Assembly: GCF_003574965.1 (NCBI RefSeq) | Contig: NZ_CP032317.1 | Coordinates: 2,170,001 to 2,234,000, forward strand | Direction: 5' to 3' | DNA: 64,000 nt | From: Hymenobacter oligotrophus | GTDB taxonomy: Bacteria; Bacteroidota; Bacteroidia; Cytophagales; Hymenobacteraceae | Part shown: piece by piece, positions 34,610 to 44,321 of the stretch | How the letters are laid out: each line of letters begins with the position of its first letter | Numbering within the stretch: the stretch's first letter is position 1 | Translations under genes and position numbers: made by a program | Notes under the pieces: model-generated | The model's database searches: none | Told to the model about the DNA's origin: nothing | Seen by the model: the letters and a program-made list of their open reading frames with translations, nothing else

Positions 34610-35731
34610 TTAGCTCAGGGCTTGCTCCAAATCAGCTATTAGCTCCTCAACCGGCTCAATACCCACCGACAAGCGTACCAGACCCACCGAAATACCTAGG
34701 GTCTCCTGCTGCTCCGGTGTTAGGTTGCGGTGCGAAGTACCTAGGGGGTACGACAACGACGAATCAACGCCGGCCAATGACGGTGCAAACGGGAAGCGCT
34801 TCACGCGGCGCATAAAGTCACTTACAGCCTCGGGGTCGTCATCGAGCTTGAAGGAAAGCATACCACCAAATAGGCCGTGCCCCTGCTCAGAGGCCACAGC
34901 ATGTTGCTCGTGCTGGGGCAATCCGGGGTAGTACACAGCACGCACAGCCGGGTGCTGCTGCAACATCTTGGCAATGGCCAAAGCATTGTGGCTGTGTTCG
35001 CGCACGCGCAAGCGCAAGGTTTTCAGGCCGCGCACCGCCAACCAGCTTTCCATGGGGCTCAGCGTAAGCCCATAGATCATGGTGATTTGCCGCAGCCGAG
35101 CAGCCGTTTCGGCATCGGCCGCTACCGTTACACCGGCCGTCACGTCGCTGTGGCCCGATATGTACTTGGTAACGCTGTGCAGTGTAATGTCGGCCCCAAG
35201 GTCCAGCGGCTTAGTCAGAATGGGCGAGGCAAAGGTATTGTCTACCACCAGCTTGAGGTCGTGGCGGTGGCATTCGTCGGCCAGGCGGCGCAGGTCGGCT
35301 ACGCGCAAGAGCGGGTTGCTGATGGTTTCGGCCAGCAGCAGGCGCGTGGTAGGCTGCACAAACTGCCCCAGGTTGTAGAGCTGCTCGAAGGGCACATAGG
35401 TTACGGTAATGCCCACGCGACTTAGCTCGGCATTCAGCAACGCCGACGAACCACCGTAGATATCCGCGGCGCACAACACATGGTCGCCGGCCCGGCAATA
35501 AGCCATCAGAGCCGCAAAGATGGTGGCCATGCCCGAGCCCGTTGCTACCGCTCCGGCCCCGCCCTCCAGCTTGTTCACGGCCTCGGCCAACTCATCGGAG
35601 TTGGGGTTGCCGTTGCGCGAGTACATGTAGCTGCTGCCGGGCTCCTGAAAGTACGTTTCCAGTTCAGTTAGGTCCTGGAACTTGAAAACGGACGTTTGAT
35701 AGATGGGCGTGATTTTCGGGCGGATATCCAT
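34610..35731 (-). CDS. Cystathionine gamma-synthase/gamma-lyase-type PLP enzyme
   Basis: A 373-residue Cys/Met-metabolism PLP enzyme. Signatures: PIYQTSVFKF, YMYSRNGNPN, ATGSGMATIFAAL, the substrate region YGGSSALLNAEL, VVDNTFASP, and the PLP lysine in LHSVTKYISGHSDV, then SLAGVDSSLSYPLGTSH. It could be a cystathionine gamma-synthase, a gamma-lyase or a methionine gamma-lyase, and sequence alone does not settle this. A TACATTTG box ends 4 bases before the start codon at 35731, which implies a leaderless mRNA. It is a single gene. Confidence 0.9.
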   Translation of the reverse strand: MDIRPKITPIYQTSVFKFQDLTELETYFQEPGSSYMYSRNGNPNSDELAEAVNKLEGGAGAVATGSGMATIFAALMAYCRAGDHVLCAADIYGGSSALLNAELSRVGITVTYVPFEQLYNLGQFVQPTTRLLLAETISNPLLRVADLRRLADECHRHDLKLVVDNTFASPILTKPLDLGADITLHSVTKYISGHSDVTAGVTVAADAETAARLRQITMIYGLTLSPMESWLAVRGLKTLRLRVREHSHNALAIAKMLQQHPAVRAVYYPGLPQHEQHAVASEQGHGLFGGMLSFKLDDDPEAVSDFMRRVKRFPFAPSLAGVDSSLSYPLGTSHRNLTPEQQETLGISVGLVRLSVGIEPVEELIADLEQALS

Positions 35732-35735
35732 TAGG

Positions 35736-35743
35736 CAAATGTA
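35736..35743 (-). promoter_or_regulatory. Promoter -7 box (TACATTTG) next to the PLP-enzyme start
   Basis: TAnnTTTG on the minus strand, 4 bases before the ATG. A TTG 18 bases upstream (35762-35764) may be the -33 element. Confidence 0.6.
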
Positions 35744-35802
35744 ACGCTGCCGGGCTTCTGGCAAGCAGTACCACCTAGGCCAAAAAACCTGGCAATGGCA
35801 AC

Positions 35803-35838
35803 AAAACAAAAAGGCCTTTCTCGCTAGAGAAAGGCCTT
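35803..35838 (-). terminator. Terminator of the atpD-atpC operon
   Basis: A perfect 12-bp stem (35811-35822 with 35827-35838) and on the minus strand a TTTTGTT run. It begins 20 bases past the atpC stop. Confidence 0.85.
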
Positions 35839-35858
35839 CTGCATGTAAGTAAGTTGTA

Positions 35859-36104
35859 CTACGCGAGTACCGACTCAGCCAGTACGGTTACGTTGTTGCG
35901 CAGCACCTCCACCACGCCGCCGCTCACCTGGAACGACTCGCGGCCGGTTGCGCTGATAACGCGCACCTCGCCCGCTTGCAACGCGCTGATCAGGGGCGCG
36001 TGGTTGTTGAGCACTTCAAACTGACCGGCAACACCCGGGAACACCGCCGAGGTAACTTCGCCCTCGAACACTTTCCGGTCCGGCGTGATGATTTCTAAAC
36101 GCAT
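35859..36104 (-). CDS. atpC: ATP synthase epsilon subunit (short form)
   Basis: An 81-residue subunit of the F1 central stalk. Only the N-terminal beta-sandwich is present (MRLEIITPDRKVFEGEV, GQFEVLNNHAPLISAL, GGVVEVLRNNVTVLAE). The C-terminal helical hairpin that inhibits ATP hydrolysis in E. coli is missing. Short epsilon subunits of this kind are usual in Bacteroidota. It follows atpD on the same strand across a 93-base heptad-repeat spacer, and the rest of the ATP synthase genes are not in this window. Confidence 0.95.
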   Translation of the reverse strand: MRLEIITPDRKVFEGEVTSAVFPGVAGQFEVLNNHAPLISALQAGEVRVISATGRESFQVSGGVVEVLRNNVTVLAESVLA

Positions 36105-36108
36105 GTTC

Positions 36109-36195
36109 GTTGTCAGTTTTAGTTGACAGTTGCCAGTGCCGGTCCGGACCTAGGGCCCGAACTCACTACCGACAACTGTCAACTGTCAACTAAAA
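36109..36195. repeat. Heptad-repeat spacer between atpD and atpC
   Basis: Units GTTGTCA, GTTTTA, GTTGACA and GTTGCCA (36109-36135) face GACAACT, GTCAACT and GTCAACT (36171-36191). A perfect 16-bp inverted pair, 36117-36132 with 36180-36195, encloses one CCTAGG. The repeats fill almost the whole gap. Confidence 0.8.
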
Positions 36196-36197
36196 GA

Positions 36198-37712
<1,515 letters not shown>

Positions 37713-37743
37713 TTATAAGGAGAATGAGAGCAGTTTCAGGCCG

Positions 37744-37774
37744 CAAAAGTACGGACCATTCGCTGCACGGGCAA
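37744..37774 (-). promoter_or_regulatory. atpD promoter (-33 TTG, -7 TACTTTTG)
   Basis: On the minus strand TTG (37772-37774) and TACTTTTG (37744-37751) are 20 bases apart. The leader to the ATG is about 35 bases. Confidence 0.65.
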
Positions 37775-37885
37775 CCCTGCCTCCCGGCGAAAAAAATCAG
37801 AATCTTTTCTCGCTGAAAATCACTGCAAAAAGAGCCTTTTCGGCCCCAATAAGGCCTTTTTGCTGAAATTTTTTTTGAGGGAAAA

Positions 37886-37916
37886 TTTGGAGGCAGCAAA
37901 AAGCTAGCTACATTTG
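37886..37916 (+). promoter_or_regulatory. tRNA-Gln promoter (TTTG, 19 bases, TACATTTG)
   Basis: The clearest promoter in the window: TTTG at 37886-37889, a spacer of exactly 19 bases, TACATTTG at 37909-37916. The tRNA begins 42 bases later. Confidence 0.8.
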
Positions 37917-37957
37917 CAAACCCAAACGGCACAACCACTGGTTACCGCAAGGGAAAT

Positions 37958-38033
37958 TGTCCGATGGTGTAACTGGCAACACGCTTGATTTTGATTCAAG
38001 AAAGTCCAGGTTCGAGCCCTGGTCGGACAACCA
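37958..38033 (+). tRNA. tRNA-Gln (anticodon TTG), CCA encoded
   Basis: A 76-nt cloverleaf. The acceptor stem TGTCCGA (37958-37964) pairs with TCGGACA (38023-38029), followed by discriminator A and an encoded CCA. The anticodon stem CTTGA pairs with TCAAG around the loop TTTTGAT, with anticodon TTG at 37991-37993. The T arm CCAGG-TTCGAGC-CCTGG is standard. UUG reads CAA and, by wobble, CAG. Confidence 0.96.
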
Positions 38034-38222
38034 ACAAGGCGCTGGCCCCCTCTTCGGAGCGGAGCCGGCGCCTTTTGCGTTTTTCGGTTCCGGCAGATCG
38101 GCCCACGCGTTAGCCCTGGGTCAGGCGGGCAAGCGGCCCGGCACCCAAGTACCGCGTGTGCATCCGAATCTTGTCGGGCGCCGCTGTCTTGGTTTCGCTG
38201 TTTCGCTTATTTCCGTTCCCTC

Positions 38223-39152
38223 ATGTCCTCGCAGGTTAAAATCTTCTCCGGTACTACGTCGCGCGCCGTAGCCGAAAAAATTGCCGCCGCCTACGGCCAG
38301 CCCCTCGGCGACCTCTCCATCCAGCGTTTCGCCGATTCTGAAATCGGGCCGAGCTTCAACGAAAGCGTGCGCGGTTGCGAGGTGTTCCTAATCCAAAGCA
38401 CCTTCCCGCCCGCCGACAACCTGATGGAGTTGATGCTGATGGTAGATGCGGCCAAGCGCGCCTCGGCCTACAAAGTGAACGTGGTGATGCCCTACATGGG
38501 CTACACCCGGCAAGACCGCAAGGACAAACCCCGCGTGAGCATCGGCGCCAAAGTAGTAGCCGAGTTTATCCAGAGCGTGGGCACCTCGCGCCTGATGACC
38601 TGCGACCTGCACGCCGGCCAAATCCAAGGTTTCTTCGACATCCCCGTCGATCATCTTGACGGCTCCACCATCACGGCGCCTTACATCAAGTCGCTGAACC
38701 TGGAGAACCTCATCTTTGCCTCGCCCGACGTAGGGGGCGTGGTGCGCACCCGGGCCTTTGCTAAGAAGTTTGGGGCCGAAATTGTGGTGTGCGACAAAAT
38801 GCGCCTGCGGGCCAACGAAATTGCCTCGATGCAGGTAATTGGCGACGTAACAGGCATGAACGTGGTGCTCGTGGACGACATCGTGGACACGGCCGGCACT
38901 GTTTGCAAAGCCGCCGACTTGCTGCTGGAGCGCGGCGCCGCCTCGGTGCGCGCCGTAATTACGCACCCTGTTCTCAGCGGCCCCGCGCACGAGCGCATCC
39001 GCAATTCGGCCTTGGTAGAGCTGATTACAACCGACACCATTCCGCTGCGCGAGGAAAACGAAAAGATCAAGGTGATTTCCGTAGCCGACCTCTTCGCCCG
39101 CGCCATCCACAACGTGGTATCCCACGAGTCCATCAGCTCGCTGTTTATATAG
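38223..39152 (+). CDS. prs: Ribose-phosphate pyrophosphokinase (PRPP synthetase)
   Basis: A 309-residue cytoplasmic enzyme that makes phosphoribosyl pyrophosphate from ribose-5-phosphate and ATP, feeding purine, pyrimidine, NAD, His and Trp synthesis. It has the flexible ATP loop PYMGYTRQDRKDKPR, the metal-binding CDLHAGQIQGFF, and the PRPP-binding VVLVDDIVDTAGTV. The start MSSQVKIFSGTTSR is canonical. It is a single gene, with a perfect palindrome 10 bases after the stop. Confidence 0.97.
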   Translation: MSSQVKIFSGTTSRAVAEKIAAAYGQPLGDLSIQRFADSEIGPSFNESVRGCEVFLIQSTFPPADNLMELMLMVDAAKRASAYKVNVVMPYMGYTRQDRKDKPRVSIGAKVVAEFIQSVGTSRLMTCDLHAGQIQGFFDIPVDHLDGSTITAPYIKSLNLENLIFASPDVGGVVRTRAFAKKFGAEIVVCDKMRLRANEIASMQVIGDVTGMNVVLVDDIVDTAGTVCKAADLLLERGAASVRAVITHPVLSGPAHERIRNSALVELITTDTIPLREENEKIKVISVADLFARAIHNVVSHESISSLFI

Positions 39153-39162
39153 ACCACATAGT

Positions 39163-39194
39163 AACCAAGGCCAGGGCTAGCCCTGGCCTTGGTT
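39163..39194. terminator. Perfect 32-base palindrome after prs
   Basis: Arms of 16 bases with no unpaired loop in the DNA (39163-39178 with 39179-39194), 11 bases after the prs stop, followed by TTATG. The likely role is transcription termination, though the T run is poor. Confidence 0.6.
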
Positions 39195-39256
39195 TATGCA
39201 CAGGCTTTATTCCGCCTCATTTAAGCATTGGGCTTCCAAAATATAATTCTTCGCTG

Positions 39257-39264
39257 TACCTTTG
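39257..39264 (+). promoter_or_regulatory. Promoter -7 box (TACCTTTG) for rplY
   Basis: TAnnTTTG match 84 bases before the L25 start at 39349. No -33 TTTG at normal spacing. Confidence 0.5.
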
Positions 39265-39348
39265 CGGCCCCTTCGGCTGCTGTAGCCGGGCGGAACAGTT
39301 TCATTTCAAGGCCTTTAATTGGGCCACACTTTTTCAAACACCAGTATT

Positions 39349-39921
39349 ATGAAAAGCCTGGAGATTGTAGGGTTTAAAAGAGCGAATCTCGGCAAGAAGG
39401 AAGCCAAGCGTCTGCGCAACGAGTCGTACGTACCCTGTGTAATGTACGGCGGCGAGACCCAAGTGCACTTCTACGTACCGGCCATCCTGTTCCGCGAGCT
39501 GCTGTACACCCCGGAGGTGCACATCGTTGATCTGAACATTGAAGGCGACCTGTACCGCGCCATCGTGCAGGACTCGCAGTTCCACCCCGTGAACGAAATG
39601 CTGCTGCACGTTGACTTCCTGCAGTTGCAAGACGGCAAAGAGGTGAAGATGGACGTGCCGGTTAAGTTTGTAGGCACCTCGCCCGGCGTTCAGCAGGGTG
39701 GCAAGCTGGTGGCCAAGCTGCGCAAGCTGAAAGTGAAGGCTACGGCCGAGAACCTGCCCGACTTCGTGGAGGTGAACATCTCGGACCTGGGCCTGGGCAA
39801 GTCGATCAAGGTAAGTAAGGTGGAAACCACCAACTACCAGATTCTGACCAACCCGCTGGCTCCGATTGCTACCGTGACCATCCCGCGTGGTCTGCGTGGC
39901 CAGCTGCAAGCCGAGAAATAG
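39349..39921 (+). CDS. rplY: 50S ribosomal protein L25 (CTC form)
   Basis: A 190-residue 5S-rRNA-binding protein with an added C-terminal domain, like the general stress protein CTC. The N-terminal L25 domain (about 1-95) includes GKKEAKRLRNESYVPCVMYGG and VQDSQFHPVNEMLLHVDFLQ. The C-terminal TL5-type beta domain contains VKFVGTSPGVQQGGKL and VEVNISDLGLGKSIKV. MKSLEIVGFKR at 39349 is the start, because residues added by an earlier in-frame codon do not fit the family. It precedes pth, as in many bacteria. Confidence 0.96.
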   Translation: MKSLEIVGFKRANLGKKEAKRLRNESYVPCVMYGGETQVHFYVPAILFRELLYTPEVHIVDLNIEGDLYRAIVQDSQFHPVNEMLLHVDFLQLQDGKEVKMDVPVKFVGTSPGVQQGGKLVAKLRKLKVKATAENLPDFVEVNISDLGLGKSIKVSKVETTNYQILTNPLAPIATVTIPRGLRGQLQAEK

Positions 39922-39943
39922 GTTTTTCGAGCTTTCGAATAAG

Positions 39944-39981
39944 AAAATCCTGCTTCGCCTCGGTGCGGAGCAGGATTTTTT
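39944..39981 (+). terminator. Terminator of rplY
   Basis: Stem 39944-39954 with 39969-39979, then more T. It runs directly into the pth -7 box. Confidence 0.8.
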
Positions 39982-39988
39982 ACGTTTG
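39981..39988 (+). promoter_or_regulatory. Promoter -7 box (TACGTTTG) for pth
   Basis: TAnnTTTG match 20 bases before the pth ATG. Its first base is the end of the rplY terminator T run, so the two signals abut. Confidence 0.55.
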
Positions 39989-40008
39989 TGCCCGCGTAAC
40001 AACCTTCT

Positions 40009-40572
40009 ATGAAATTTCTGATCCTTGGCTTGGGCAATATCGGCCCCGAGTACGCCGATACGCGCCACAACATCGGCTTCATGGTGCTCGATTACCTGGC
40101 TCAAAAACACGACGCCAAATTTGAGATTGGGCGGCACGCGTTCGTTGCCGAAATCAAGCACAAAGGCAAAACCTACGTGCTCGTAAAACCCACCACCTAC
40201 ATGAACCTGAGCGGCAAAGCCGCCGCGCACTACCTCTCCTCGCTAAAGCTGGAGAAAGAGCAGCTGCTGGTGGTGACAGACGACCTGGCCCTCCCCTTCG
40301 GCAAGCTGCGCCTCAAAGGCAAAGGCTCGGCCGGCGGGCACAACGGTCTCAAACACATTCAGGAAACCCTGGGCAGCGACGAGTACGCTCGCCTGCGCTT
40401 CGGCGTAGATGCCAACTTTCCGAAGGGCCGGCAGGTGGATTATGTGCTCAACCCGTTCTCGGCCGACGAGCAGATTGACCTGCCGCTGCGCGTAGAAAAG
40501 GCTGCCGAGGCCGTGCTGGCATTTGGTACCCTGGGGCTGGAGCGGACGATGAACTTGTACAACACCAAATAG
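40009..40572 (+). CDS. pth: Peptidyl-tRNA hydrolase
   Basis: A 187-residue esterase that frees tRNA from peptidyl-tRNA dropped by ribosomes. Signatures: FLILGLGNIGPEYADTRHNIGF with the catalytic His, LVKPTTYMNLSGKA, VTDDLALPFGKLRLKGKGSAGGHNGLKHI and YARLRFGVD. Start MKFLILGLGN at 40009. The TAG stop falls inside the left arm of a dispersed inverted repeat (from 40569), so the repeat may have set the present C-terminus. Confidence 0.97.
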   Translation: MKFLILGLGNIGPEYADTRHNIGFMVLDYLAQKHDAKFEIGRHAFVAEIKHKGKTYVLVKPTTYMNLSGKAAAHYLSSLKLEKEQLLVVTDDLALPFGKLRLKGKGSAGGHNGLKHIQETLGSDEYARLRFGVDANFPKGRQVDYVLNPFSADEQIDLPLRVEKAAEAVLAFGTLGLERTMNLYNTK

Positions 40573-40718
40573 GAGCGCATTGCACGCACCCGTTTCAACA
40601 ACCTGTTTAACAATTGAAAGCCCGCTTCCTTTATCGAATGCGGGCTTTCCGTTTTTAAAGCGCCCAATGCCAATTACTCGGGCAAGTAGCAAGCCTGTGC
40701 GTGGCAATGCGCCCCTAC
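40569..40718. repeat. GTAGGGGCGC-type inverted repeat spanning the pth-metG gap and both stop codons
   Basis: Arm 40569-40589 (ATAGGAGCGCATTGCACGCAC) and arm 40697-40718 (its complement begins GTAGGGGCGCATTGCCACGC) pair imperfectly. The left arm contains the pth TAG (40570-40572). The right contains the metG stop complement (40715-40717). The family is shared with 13558-13783. Confidence 0.75.
40616..40656 (+). terminator. Terminator between pth and metG
   Basis: Stem 40616-40625 with 40640-40649 (GAAAGCCCGC), followed by CGTTTTT. It is usable for pth and lies inside the larger inverted repeat. Confidence 0.75.
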
Positions 40719-42775
40719 GCCACAAACGAGCCAGGCCGCACGGGCTGGCCGGGCTGCATGAGGCGCAGCGAGCCGTCCACGTCTTCGGCCATCAGCAGCA
40801 TGCCTTGGCTTTCGATGCCTTTGATTTCGCGCGGGGCGAGGTTCAGCAGCACCAATACTTGCTGACCTACCAGCGCCTCGGGCACAAAGTGCTCGGCAAT
40901 GCCCGACACAATGGTGCGCTGGTCGAGGCCGGTGTCGACGGTGAGCTTCAGCAGCTTTTTGGTTTTGGCTACTTTCTCGGCGCTCAGGATGGTGCCCACG
41001 CGCAAATCCATGCGGCCGAACTCGTCGAACGACACGTTGTCTTTGGCGGCTGTTACGGGCGTGTTGGCCAGCTGATTGGCCACTTTGGTATCGAGCAACT
41101 TCTGCACCTGTGCCTCCACGGTTTTGTCTTCGATTTTGTCGAAGAGCAGCACGGCGTCGCCTAGGTGGTGGCCGGCGGGCAGCAGATCGGTAGCACCGGC
41201 CTGGGCCCAGGCCTGCCGCTCGATGCGCAACATGCTGCCTAGGTTGGCAGCTGCGGTGGGCAGGAAGGGCTCCATCAAGGTAACCAGGCTGGCGGCCAAT
41301 TGCAGGGCTACGTGCAACACGGTACCGGTGCGCTCCTGATCGGTTTTCACCAGTTTCCAAGGCTCGGTGTCGGCCAGGTACTTGTTACCTAGGCGCGTGA
41401 GGTTCATCAGCTCGCTGAGGGCATCGCGGAAGCGGTACTGCTCAATCAGGTCGCCGATGCGCTTGGGAAACTCGGCCAGCTGGGCAAATACTTCGCGGTC
41501 GAGGTCGGTGAGCGGGCCTTTCACGGGCACATCGCCGCCGAAAAACTTGTGGGTAAGCACCACGGCGCGGTTCACGAAGTTGCCTAGGTTGGCAACCAGC
41601 TCGTTGTTGTTGCGGGCCTGAAAGTCTTTCCAGGTGAAGTCGTTGTCCTTGGTTTCGGGGGCGTTGGCGGCCAGCACGTAGCGCAGCACATCGGCTTTGC
41701 CGGGGAAATCCTGCAGGTACTCGTGCAGCCACACGGCCCAATTACGCGAGGTCGAAATCTTGTCGCCTTCAAGGTTGAGGAACTCGTTGGCGGGCACGTT
41801 GTCGGGTAGGATGAAGTCGCCGTGGGCCTTGAGCATCGCCGGGAAAATGATGCAGTGGAACACGATGTTGTCCTTGCCGATGAAGTGCACCAGCTTGGTG
41901 GTGGGGTCTTGCCAGTAGGGCTTCCAGGCGTCGCCGGGCAGCAAATCTTTGGTCGCCGAGATGTAGCCAATGGGCGCATCAAACCACACGTAGAGCACTT
42001 TGCCGTCGGCGCCGTCTACGGGCACGGGCACGCCCCAATCCAGGTCGCGGGTTACGGCGCGGGGCTGCAGGCCCTGGTCGATCCAGGATTTGCACTGGCC
42101 GTACACGTTGGTTTTCCAGTCTTGCTTGTGGCCCTCGATGATCCACTCGCGCAGCCACTGCTCGTACTGGTCGAGCGGCAGGTACCAGTGCTTGGTTTCG
42201 CGCAGCACGGGCTTGTTGCCCGAAAGCATCGACTTGGGGTTGATCAGCTCGGTGGGGCTCAGCGACGAGCCGCACCGCTCGCACTGGTCGCCGTAGGCGT
42301 TTTCGTTGGCGCAGGTGGGGCAAGTGCCCACGATGTAGCGGTCGGCCAGAAATTGCTGGGCCTGCTCGTCGTAGTACTGCTGCGACACCTGCTCCGTGAA
42401 CTGCCCGGCTTCGTACATCTTCCGGAAGAAATCGGAAGCGGTTTGGCGGTGCGTGTCGTTGGAGGTGCGGGCGTAGATATCGAACGAGATGCCGAAATCC
42501 CGGAACGAGTCGCGGATGATGGCGTGGTATTTATCGACTACCTGCTGCGGCGTTACGCCTTCTTTCTGGGCCCGAATGGTGATGGGCACGCCGTGCTCAT
42601 CGGAGCCGCACACGAACTTAACGTCGCGGCCTTGGGCGCGCAAATAGCGCGCGTAGATATCGGCCGGAATGTAGACGCCGGCCAAGTGGCCAATGTGTAC
42701 GGGGCCGTTGGCATAGGGCAGCGCCGCCGTAATGGTGTAGCGCTGGGGCTGGGAGGTGATGGTCGGAGGGGTCAT
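40715..42775 (-). CDS. metG: Methionyl-tRNA synthetase
   Basis: A 686-residue class I aminoacyl-tRNA synthetase. It has the HIGH motif in [13 protein letters not shown] and the KMSKS equivalent as KISTS in [11 protein letters not shown]. The zinc knuckle carries four Cys ([18 protein letters not shown]). A C-terminal EMAP/Arc1p-type tRNA-binding domain runs from about residue 575 ([36 protein letters not shown]). The start at 42775 ([16 protein letters not shown]) is preferred over a GTG 24 bases earlier. Its stop codon lies in a dispersed repeat arm. Confidence 0.97.
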   Translation of the reverse strand: MTPPTITSQPQRYTITAALPYANGPVHIGHLAGVYIPADIYARYLRAQGRDVKFVCGSDEHGVPITIRAQKEGVTPQQVVDKYHAIIRDSFRDFGISFDIYARTSNDTHRQTASDFFRKMYEAGQFTEQVSQQYYDEQAQQFLADRYIVGTCPTCANENAYGDQCERCGSSLSPTELINPKSMLSGNKPVLRETKHWYLPLDQYEQWLREWIIEGHKQDWKTNVYGQCKSWIDQGLQPRAVTRDLDWGVPVPVDGADGKVLYVWFDAPIGYISATKDLLPGDAWKPYWQDPTTKLVHFIGKDNIVFHCIIFPAMLKAHGDFILPDNVPANEFLNLEGDKISTSRNWAVWLHEYLQDFPGKADVLRYVLAANAPETKDNDFTWKDFQARNNNELVANLGNFVNRAVVLTHKFFGGDVPVKGPLTDLDREVFAQLAEFPKRIGDLIEQYRFRDALSELMNLTRLGNKYLADTEPWKLVKTDQERTGTVLHVALQLAASLVTLMEPFLPTAAANLGSMLRIERQAWAQAGATDLLPAGHHLGDAVLLFDKIEDKTVEAQVQKLLDTKVANQLANTPVTAAKDNVSFDEFGRMDLRVGTILSAEKVAKTKKLLKLTVDTGLDQRTIVSGIAEHFVPEALVGQQVLVLLNLAPREIKGIESQGMLLMAEDVDGSLRLMQPGQPVRPGSFVA

Positions 42776-43007
42776 GCAGCTATGAAAGGCAGCCGGCACC
42801 TAGGGCCAGCCGATAGAGCTTCGTACGAAATCGAACGCGCAAAGAAACGGGGAAATGCGCAGTCTTCACCTCGTCGTTTTACGTATTAAGCGCACCCCTA
42901 CCACGCCAAAGCAACTTTTCAGCCGTATGAGCAAAGACAATCTGCGTCCGATTCGCTTCCTTGGCGAAGTAGTTCGCTTGCTTCTCCACTCCTCAACCTC
43001 TACTTCT

Positions 43008-43709
43008 ATGGCCAAAGCCGCAGCTACCCCCACGGCCGACCACACGCCCGACCAGCAGCCTACCAAGCAAAAAGACAAAGGCAACAAGAAAGACAAAGAC
43101 GGCCAGAGCAAGGCCGAGCGGAAAGCCGCCAAAGCCGAGCGCAAGCAGCAGCAAAACGACGCTGCACACACCAGCATCGATTTGCCGGCCAAAAACGAGC
43201 AAGCCAAGCGCAAAAAGTCGGGCAACAAAAAAGCCCTGCGCGCCGCCGCCAAGCAAGTACAGAAAGAGCTTGACCGCCGCCTCGACGAGCTGGCCAAGCG
43301 CATTCGCAAGGAAACCAAGGCCAAGCTGCGCGAAGTGATTGAGGACGCCACCCGGCGCTTCGACGACGAAAGCGGCCAAGTGTTGCAGCAAACCCTGGAA
43401 AGCCTCTCGGAAGACGGCACTTCCGCAACCACCGCGTCAACTACTACCGACGACGTAAGCACTGCCACGGGCGGTGCCCAAACCACTGCGGCAGCGGCAA
43501 GCCAGCCTGCCGCGTCGCAGCGCAAGCCTGCGCCGCCTAGGCCCTCGCGCAGCCGCAGCGGCGCAGCGGCCACAACCGGTGCCGCTGCAGCCGCCGCGCC
43601 CAGCAACCGCTCGCGCAGCCGGGCAGCCAAGCCCGCCGCACAACCCGGCAACGCCGATGCTACGGCACCAGGCGGTACCGATGCTGCGCCGGTGCCCGGC
43701 GGCGCCTAG
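43008..43709 (+). CDS. Lys/Ala-rich low-complexity protein (unknown)
   Basis: A 233-residue protein I do not recognise. Residues about 1-75 are Lys/Gln/Asp-rich and disordered. A helical, charged, probably coiled-coil stretch follows (KALRAAAKQVQKELDRRLDELAKRIRKETKAKLREVIEDATRRF, read in parts). The last 90 are Ala/Thr/Pro/Ser with basic SRSRSG and NRSRSRAAK patches. This resembles histone H1-like or nucleoid-associated tails but no known domain is certain. In-frame ATGs at 42927 and 42855 would add 27 or 51 residues. The codon bias matches real genes, and antisense frames over it are shadows. Confidence 0.6.
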   Translation: MAKAAATPTADHTPDQQPTKQKDKGNKKDKDGQSKAERKAAKAERKQQQNDAAHTSIDLPAKNEQAKRKKSGNKKALRAAAKQVQKELDRRLDELAKRIRKETKAKLREVIEDATRRFDDESGQVLQQTLESLSEDGTSATTASTTTDDVSTATGGAQTTAAAASQPAASQRKPAPPRPSRSRSGAAATTGAAAAAAPSNRSRSRAAKPAAQPGNADATAPGGTDAAPVPGGA

Positions 43710-43785
43710 GTCAGCCGTTGCCAATCAGCCACGAGTGGCCCGCCAGGTAACCTTACCCGTTGCCTAGCGGGCCACTTGCGTGTTG

Positions 43786-44136
43786 TTAAGGGCGCGGCAG
43801 CGTATCCGTAGCCAACGTGGCGTTGCCCTGAATGCGCCGTACGCGCTCTTCCTGCGTGGTGGTATTGGGCGCGTTGGTGTTTACCGACTCGATGCGCTGG
43901 CGGCCTCCGCTGGCAGCGGCCTGCTCGCGCACTTGGGGCACGCGGCCCGGCGTGGCATCGGGTACGCTGCTGCCCGTGCCCAGGCCGCGGTTGTACGCCG
44001 CCTGGCGGTCGGCATCGGTTCGGATTTCGGTAGGGGCGCGGTCGGTTTCGAGGGCGCTATCGGCGGAGGAACAAGCCACCAAGCCAATTAAAATGAAAGC
44101 GCCTAGGTAGCTGAGCAAACGGTGTGGTGCGGGCAT
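43786..44136 (-). CDS. Small lipoprotein, unknown
   Basis: A 116-residue protein with a signal peptide ending in lipobox LVAC (MPAPHRLLSYLGAFILIGLVACSS). The mature part is polar and probably disordered (TDADRQAAYNRGLGTGSSVPD, then QTTTQEERVRRIQGN-like sequence). No domain is recognised. It is transcribed in the same direction as the MsrB lipoprotein gene upstream, 185 bases apart. Start at 44136 is set by the signal peptide. Confidence 0.6.
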   Translation of the reverse strand: MPAPHRLLSYLGAFILIGLVACSSADSALETDRAPTEIRTDADRQAAYNRGLGTGSSVPDATPGRVPQVREQAAASGGRQRIESVNTNAPNTTTQEERVRRIQGNATLATDTLPRP

Positions 44137-44321
44137 GTACAAAGAGCAGCCGCGTGAGTGCGCCGCCCTACCCTGCTGAACGCAGGCGCCGCCGCGAAGT
44201 TGGCCCCGCATGCGCCATTCCCAATTGGCCGCTCGGCGGTTTTCAACCCCAAAAGGTACTTGGGCAAGTTGCCGTACTGCACTTCTGGGCTTCGCCCAAC
44301 TGTATGGCACCAAGCCCTAGG

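Noticed and set aside
41822-42889. 355-codon frame opposite metG
   Set aside because: Shadow frame; metG carries all family motifs.
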